Origin: Deltaproteobacteria bacterium
GTDB taxonomy: Bacteria; Desulfobacterota; Desulfovibrionia; Desulfovibrionales; Desulfovibrionaceae
Direction of reading: 5' to 3'
Assembly: GCA_020861205.1 (NCBI GenBank)
Contig: JAJBSY010000322.1
Span: 1 to 7,536 of the forward strand
DNA length: 7,536 nucleotides
How positions within the stretch are numbered: position 1 is the first letter of the stretch; each line of letters opens with the position of its first letter. The notes under the pieces were generated by a model. That model was not told where the DNA came from and did not search any database. It was given only the letters and a program-made list of their open reading frames with translations. Position numbers and translations under genes: made by a program. Below, piece after piece: positions 4,182 through 7,536 of the stretch.

Positions 4182-6092
4182 ATGCCGCCAAGAATCGCGC
4201 TCTTTCCGCCGTCCCCCAAAATAGGCGAGCGCGCTCGCAGGGTGGCGGCGGATCTCGGCCTGGAAATGGACCTGATCATTCACAACTGCGTCGGCGAGGG
4301 GGCCGCGCCGCTCGCCAAGGCGGTGGAACGCGACGGCGTGGACGTCATCGTATCCCGGGGGATCAACTGCACGATACTCCAAAACGCGGTCAAGACACCG
4401 ATCGTGGAAATGCCCGTAACCGGGCAGGATCTTGCGACCGCGCTGCACGAGGCGAAAAAGCACACGAAGCTCGAGCGGCCGCGTATCGCCCTGTTCGCCT
4501 TCACCTCGGTGCGGCATCATGTCGAAGTGCTGGCGGACCTGCTTGATATCGACCTGCTCATCTACCCGGTCGTCAATGACCTCAATTTTATCCGCAGCCA
4601 GATAACACGGGCTAAAAACGACGGTGCGCACATCGTCGTCACCGGGAATATCACGGGAAAACTGGCCAACGAGCAGGGGTTGCCCTCGCTGATGCTTGAT
4701 TCCGGGGAAGTCGCTCTCAGCGGCGCGTTGCTCGAGGCGCAAAAGGTCGCTTATGCCCGGCGCCTGGAAAAGGTGCGCACGCGCCGCCTGCAGGCGGTGG
4801 TCGACATTTCCCCCAACGGGGTCTTTGTGCTGGACGCGCAGGGCTGCATCCAGGCGGTCAACTCGGTGGCCCGCCGGATCCTGCACCTGGAGGCCGGCCT
4901 GGAAGGCAGGAAAGCCTCCGAAGTATTGCCGAAACCTCTTCTTGAGCGCTGTTCCCGCCATGAAGCCATGGTGGACGAACTGCTTGAAATCAATAACACC
5001 CCTTTGCTGCTGAACGCCGACGTCGTCGACGGGGACGCGGCGGTCTCCGACGTCATCTTTACGTTGCAGCCGGTGGCGGCCATCAGCGAACTGGAATCGA
5101 AACTGCGTAAAAGCCTGCACGCCAGGGGACTGACCTGCCAATATTCGTTCAGCGACATTCTCGGGATCTCCCACGCCATCCAGACCACCATCGCCACGGC
5201 CCGGGCGTTTGCCGCGACGGACAGCCCGATCTTGCTGACCGGGGAAACCGGAACCGGCAAGGAACTGTTCGCCCAGGCCATCCACCAGGTCAGCCCGTTC
5301 GCGTCCGGCCCCTTCGTGGCGATCAACTGCGCGGCCCTGCCGCCATCCCTGCTGGAGTCCGAATTGTTCGGGCATGAGGAAGGCGCCTTCACCGGCGCGC
5401 GGCGCAACGGGAAGCCCGGGCTTTTTGAAATGGCGCACAACGGGACTATCTTTCTGGATGAAATATCGGAAATGAACCATTACGGGCAAACACGCCTTTT
5501 GCGCGTCCTGCAGGAACGCAGCACCATGCGCATAGGCGGGGACAGGTATATACCCGTGACCGCGCGGGTGATCGCCGCCTCGAACCGCGACTTGCCGGAC
5601 CTGGTGGCGCGCAAACGGTTCCGCCAGGACCTGTATTACCGCCTCAATGTGCTGCCGCTGCCCATTCCGCCGCTCCGGGATCGGCACGGCGACATCGCCT
5701 TTCTGGCCGGCAGGTTTGTCGAGCAGTTCAGAAAAAAATACGGCGGCTCCATCCAGTTGACGCCGGACATGACCGTCTTGCTGGAGGCTCATCCGTGGCC
5801 GGGCAATGTGCGGGAGCTTTCGGGCACCATCGAACGGCTGGCGCTGCTCGCGCGCACCGGACCGGTCAGCGGGGCGCAGGTGGAGGCCGCTTTGCGTCCG
5901 GAACGGGCCCGGGTGCCTTTGACGGCCCCGGCGGCGTCGCGCGACGATTCGGAGCGGCAACGCCTTACGGCGGCCCTGGACAAGCACAACGGCCATATCG
6001 GCAAGGCCGCCGCTTTCCTCGGCATACACCGGACCACGCTGCAACGGAAAATCCGTTCGCTTGGCATCAACCTCCGGCGGACGGCCGTATAA
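4182..6092 (+). CDS. PrpR-type sigma54-dependent transcriptional activator (PrpR_N - PAS - AAA+ - Fis HTH)
   Basis: A 636-residue bacterial enhancer-binding protein. Residues 1-195 form a PrpR_N sensory domain (signature VIVSRGINCTILQNAVKTPI then VEMPVTGQDL, 55-84), which in PrpR relatives senses a small carboxylate such as 2-methylcitrate. A linker and PAS-like region follow (about 200-300). The AAA+ domain (about 323-555) has Walker A GETGTGKE (354-361), the sigma54-contacting loop GAFTGA (401-406), Walker B GTIFLDEI (421-428) and WPGNVREL (539-546). A Fis-type helix-turn-helix occupies about 592-633. All parts needed for ATP-driven sigma54 activation are intact. The ATG at 4182 follows AGGAGG (4172-4177) by four bases; the frame extends 27 codons further up without a Shine-Dalgarno. 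It diverges from the LarA-like operon and a -24/-12 promoter, so it very probably activates that operon in response to its substrate or an intermediate. Confidence 0.95.
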   Translation: MPPRIALFPPSPKIGERARRVAADLGLEMDLIIHNCVGEGAAPLAKAVERDGVDVIVSRGINCTILQNAVKTPIVEMPVTGQDLATALHEAKKHTKLERPRIALFAFTSVRHHVEVLADLLDIDLLIYPVVNDLNFIRSQITRAKNDGAHIVVTGNITGKLANEQGLPSLMLDSGEVALSGALLEAQKVAYARRLEKVRTRRLQAVVDISPNGVFVLDAQGCIQAVNSVARRILHLEAGLEGRKASEVLPKPLLERCSRHEAMVDELLEINNTPLLLNADVVDGDAAVSDVIFTLQPVAAISELESKLRKSLHARGLTCQYSFSDILGISHAIQTTIATARAFAATDSPILLTGETGTGKELFAQAIHQVSPFASGPFVAINCAALPPSLLESELFGHEEGAFTGARRNGKPGLFEMAHNGTIFLDEISEMNHYGQTRLLRVLQERSTMRIGGDRYIPVTARVIAASNRDLPDLVARKRFRQDLYYRLNVLPLPIPPLRDRHGDIAFLAGRFVEQFRKKYGGSIQLTPDMTVLLEAHPWPGNVRELSGTIERLALLARTGPVSGAQVEAALRPERARVPLTAPAASRDDSERQRLTAALDKHNGHIGKAAAFLGIHRTTLQRKIRSLGINLRRTAV

Positions 6093-6094
6093 GT

Positions 6095-6128
6095 GGCGCC
6101 CCGTTCTTCGCGGGCTTCCTCGGGCGCC
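6095..6128. terminator. GC-rich hairpin between convergent genes
   Basis: GGCGCCC (6095-6101) pairs with GGGCGCC (6122-6128) around a 20-base loop, in the 49-base gap between the regulator stop (6092) and the convergent membrane-protein stop (6142). No T-run follows in either direction, so intrinsic termination is uncertain. Confidence 0.25.
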
Positions 6129-6141
6129 GTGCGCCGGGGAT

Positions 6142-6735
6142 TCACTCAAGGCCGGGGTAGAACTTTCCGGTTTCCTCATGCAGTTCCCGGCGGAGCCGCT
6201 CGATGGTCCTGCGCTTTTTAAGCCGCGCCTGAAGGGAAAGGGAAACCCACAGCAGCGCGCCGATCCCCGCTGTCAACAGGCCGTGGTCGAGCCAGGTGAC
6301 GCTTCTGCCCGCGAAGGCTCTCAGCGAAGCCATCAGGCACAGGCATCCGCCCATTATGACGATGGGGTACCAGCGGGAGTGCCCCCGGCATGACAGTATC
6401 AGTCCTTTGAGTTCGTTTTCGCGGGGATTTTTTCCCGACAGATTCTCAAGCGCGACATGCCCCTCCGGCAATGTATTCCGTAAGGCTACAGGCTGCGGGT
6501 TGTGCCGTGGGGCGTCCTTCTGTCGGCGCAAGCGCCGTCCTTCCATATGAAAGAGCGCCAGAAAAAAGAGCAGCGGTATGACGATGATGAGCCCGAGCGG
6601 AAGGCCCGTCACGGGTTCGCGTTCAAAAAGCCTGCCCAGGCCGCCCAAGGGAATTGCGGCGTTCGTCCCGGACAAGGCGTTTATCGCCTCAAGAAACATG
6701 CGGGCGAGAGGGGTTGCGAGGGTTGCCAGGTCCAT
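6142..6735 (-). CDS. Unrecognised small membrane protein with three predicted helices
   Basis: I do not recognise the family. With the start at 6735 the product has 197 residues. Hydrophobic segments lie at about 43-62 (PVTGLPLGLIIVIPLLFFLA region), 122-140 (WYPIVIMGGCLCLMASLRA region) and 150-169 (HGLLTAGIGALLWVSLSLQA). A polar, strongly basic stretch (65-120, with GRRLRRQK) lies between the first two and probably faces the cytoplasm, and a charged amphipathic tail (RLKKRRTIERLRRELHEE, 171-188) follows the last. There is no obvious signal peptide or catalytic motif. The start at 6735 is preferred because AAGGA lies ten bases upstream and a good promoter ends just before it. An ATG at 6753 is possible but would have almost no leader, and a TTG at 6798 is itself the -35 box. 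It is monocistronic and convergent with the regulator; no functional link is evident. Confidence 0.7.
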   Translation of the reverse strand: MDLATLATPLARMFLEAINALSGTNAAIPLGGLGRLFEREPVTGLPLGLIIVIPLLFFLALFHMEGRRLRRQKDAPRHNPQPVALRNTLPEGHVALENLSGKNPRENELKGLILSCRGHSRWYPIVIMGGCLCLMASLRAFAGRSVTWLDHGLLTAGIGALLWVSLSLQARLKKRRTIERLRRELHEETGKFYPGLE

Positions 6736-6769
6736 GAAAAAGGGTTCCTTCATAGTAATCGTTTCCCGT

Positions 6770-6798
6770 ACTATCGGATTTTCGGTTTGTTTTGGCAA
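6770..6798 (-). promoter_or_regulatory. Sigma70-type promoter for the small membrane protein gene
   Basis: On the minus strand TTGCCA (6798-6793) and GATAGT (6775-6770) are 17 bases apart, matching 5/6 and 4/6 of the consensus hexamers. Start would be near 6763, giving a leader of about 28 bases to the ATG at 6735 with AAGGA inside it. This argues against the longer TTG-initiated reading. Confidence 0.5.
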
Positions 6799-7029
6799 CC
6801 GGGAATGTGGAGAATCGAATTATTTTATGGAATGCGCTCAGACAGTTAGGGGGTGCCTCAGGGCAGCCATCCTTCATGGCCGGGTTCCCGCAAGGCGGTA
6901 GTGCTTCAATGTGACCGCAGACAATGAAGGCGAGTTTCGCGCGGAGGGAGTGTATCAAAACATACATGCGCTTCGCGCGGGACGAGCCTGACGAGGTATC
7001 AAGTTGGGGTCTACCCGCAAGGTATCCGG
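6799..7029. other. Non-coding stretch with a run of short hairpins; no supported gene
   Basis: Together with the flanking promoters this is part of a 358-base gap between the membrane protein start (6735) and the tautomerase start (7094). I see no convincing coding frame. Several small stems follow one another on the plus strand: GGGTGCC/GGCAGCC (6851-6868, one G-G mismatch), CGGG/CCCG (6881-6890), GCGGT/ACCGC (6895-6918), GCGA/TCGC (6930-6940), TGTAT/ATACA (6951-6966) and GCGC/GCGC (6968-6978). There are direct repeats TTCGCGCGG (6936-6944 and 6972-6980) and CCCGCAAGG (6887-6895 and 7014-7022). It could be a structured leader RNA, a dispersed intergenic element, or simply unconstrained GC-rich spacer. 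No tRNA or known riboswitch is recognised. Confidence 0.35.
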
Positions 7030-7058
7030 TTGAAAACGCAGCATCCTTCACGTATGAG
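7030..7058 (+). promoter_or_regulatory. Sigma70-type promoter for the tautomerase gene
   Basis: TTGAAA (7030-7035) and TATGAG (7053-7058) are separated by exactly 17 bases and match 5/6 and 4/6 of the consensus. Transcription would start near 7065, giving a leader of about 29 bases that carries the strong AAGGAGG at 7081-7087. If this is the main promoter, the hairpin-rich stretch upstream is not transcribed with the gene. Confidence 0.5.
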
Positions 7059-7093
7059 GCGGGTAAAGGCTCATTCTATCAAGGAGGAAGGCC

Positions 7094-7339
7094 ATGCCGG
7101 TTATTCATGTTTCCATTCTTGAAGGGCGGTCGGTGGAAACCAAGCGCGCCTATTTCAAGGCGCTTACGGATGCTTCCGTGAAATGTCTGGGATGCAGGCC
7201 GGAGAGCGTCAGTATCGTGCTTTCGGAAATGCCTTTCGAACACTATGCCCGCGCGGGAAAGATGAAAGCGGACGAGTTGGCGGAAGCGGGTTTGAGCGTG
7301 GAAGCCTACCACGCCCGGGAAGCCGGGAAAAAAGGCTGA
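7094..7339 (+). CDS. 4-oxalocrotonate tautomerase-family protein with altered active-site residues
   Basis: An 81-residue member of the 4-OT tautomerase superfamily, small enzymes that use an N-terminal proline as general base. After loss of Met the product starts Pro-Val-Ile, and ILEGRS (7-12) aligns without gaps to the classic family start, keeping Pro1 and Arg11. Continuing the ungapped alignment to the well-known 62-residue Pseudomonas enzyme, SEMPFEHY (43-50) matches its TEMAKGHF. The second arginine (Arg39) is however Ser39 and Phe50 is Tyr50. There is also a lysine- and alanine-rich C-terminal extension of about 18 residues (total 80 mature residues). Substrate or activity is therefore likely to differ from 4-oxalocrotonate isomerisation. 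The start is firmly set by AAGGAGG six bases upstream. It appears monocistronic, with its own promoter and a hairpin after it; a link to the hydroxyacid locus is not shown. Confidence 0.88.
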   Translation: MPVIHVSILEGRSVETKRAYFKALTDASVKCLGCRPESVSIVLSEMPFEHYARAGKMKADELAEAGLSVEAYHAREAGKKG

Positions 7340-7353
7340 ACGGGAGAAAAAAG

Positions 7354-7382
7354 CGGGGCGTTCCCCGCGATGGAACGCCCCG
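7354..7382. terminator. Strong intrinsic terminator between convergent genes
   Basis: CGGGGCGTTCC (7354-7364) and GGAACGCCCCG (7372-7382) form a perfect 11-bp stem with a 7-base loop. In the minus direction the stem is followed at once by CTTTTTTCTC, a classic U-tract, so it is best suited to ending the HD-GYP-like gene (stop at 7405). It lies 14 bases after the tautomerase stop; in the plus direction only TTGTG follows, so termination of the tautomerase message would be less efficient. Confidence 0.85.
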
Positions 7383-7404
7383 TTGTGCATCCGGCCCGAG
7401 GTCG

Positions 7405-7536
7405 TCAGGGGAAGTGTTCTTCGATCGCCGCCACGATGCGCCGGTCGATTTCCCCGGCATCGGCCATGGCGTCCATGATCCCGATGGCGTCCGAAAAGGC
7501 CATGCCTTTCCGGTACGGTCTGTCTTCGATAAGGGC
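7405..7536 (-). CDS. C-terminal end of an HD-GYP / HD-domain phosphohydrolase (partial, N-terminus outside window)
   Basis: Only the last 43 residues and the stop are inside the window; the frame is open to the right edge. The segment ALIEDRPYRKGMAFSDAIGI resembles the conserved late part of HD-GYP domains (typically D-A-L-T-x-D-R-P-Y-R-K, then a helix with A-x-x-I/L). It is followed by a short helix and the end IVAAIEEHFP. HD-GYP proteins are usually cyclic-di-GMP phosphodiesterases, often joined to receiver or other sensory domains; the metal-binding HD and GYP motifs themselves would lie outside the window, so activity cannot be judged. It ends just before a strong terminator. The family call rests on one short motif. 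Confidence 0.7.
   Translation of the reverse strand, partial: ALIEDRPYRKGMAFSDAIGIMDAMADAGEIDRRIVAAIEEHFP

Noticed and set aside
3945..6179. Very long open frame (744 codons) on the minus strand opposite the regulator
   Set aside because: It is fully antisense to the sigma54 activator, which has all its domain motifs. The translation has the Arg/Gly/His/Pro-rich look of a GC-rich shadow frame, and it would overlap the sigma54 promoter and the LarA-like start.
6736..6798. Longer membrane protein starting with TTG at 6798 or ATG at 6753
   Set aside because: The TTG is the -35 box of a good promoter, and the ATG at 6753 would have about ten bases of leader without a Shine-Dalgarno. The 6753 start cannot be fully excluded.
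1..7536. CRISPR arrays, insertion sequences, tRNA or rRNA genes
   Set aside because: I saw no regular repeat-spacer array, transposase fragment, terminal inverted repeats with target duplication, or cloverleaf with a CCA/T-loop signature anywhere in the window.

Overview
The window is GC-rich bacterial DNA, densely coded and with clear Shine-Dalgarno sequences. I read it as a Gram-negative anaerobe or facultative anaerobe, possibly a Desulfovibrionaceae-like deltaproteobacterium. That placement is inference: it rests on the mix of a tripartite tricarboxylate transporter (TTT), a sigma54 activator and a LarA-like protein, and no rRNA or other marker is present to test it.

Layout. Positions 1-4021 hold a minus-strand gene set, read right to left: a LarA-superfamily (nickel-pincer racemase/epimerase-like) protein (4021-2729), an RraA/HMG-aldolase-family protein (2697-2017), a D-2-hydroxyacid dehydrogenase (1945-1007), TctB (907-455), and TctA, which runs off the left edge (446-1). 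Diverging from it on the plus strand is a PrpR-type sigma54-dependent activator (4182-6092). The roughly 160-bp divergent region contains a near-consensus -24/-12 promoter (4055-4071) aimed at the LarA-like gene, plus inverted and direct repeats that could be activator sites. After the regulator, and convergent with it, is an unrecognised small membrane protein (6735-6142). A non-coding stretch with several short hairpins follows, then a 4-oxalocrotonate-tautomerase-family gene (7094-7339), a strong hairpin terminator, and the C-terminal end of an HD-GYP-like phosphohydrolase on the minus strand (7536-7405).

How the genes may work together (inference): a small carboxylate sensed by the PrpR-like N-terminal domain would switch on sigma54 transcription. 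TctBA, with a TctC binding protein not seen here, would import an organic acid. The LarA homologue would racemise or epimerise a 2-hydroxyacid, the dehydrogenase would interconvert hydroxy- and oxo-acid, and the RraA-family enzyme would cleave or decarboxylate a 2-oxoacid. This combination looks like a complete inducible 2-hydroxyacid utilisation locus with an unknown substrate, and it is the most interesting item in the window. Two internal signals suggest finer control: a perfect 13-bp hairpin between the RraA-family and dehydrogenase genes, and a perfect LacI-type palindrome ahead of tctB.
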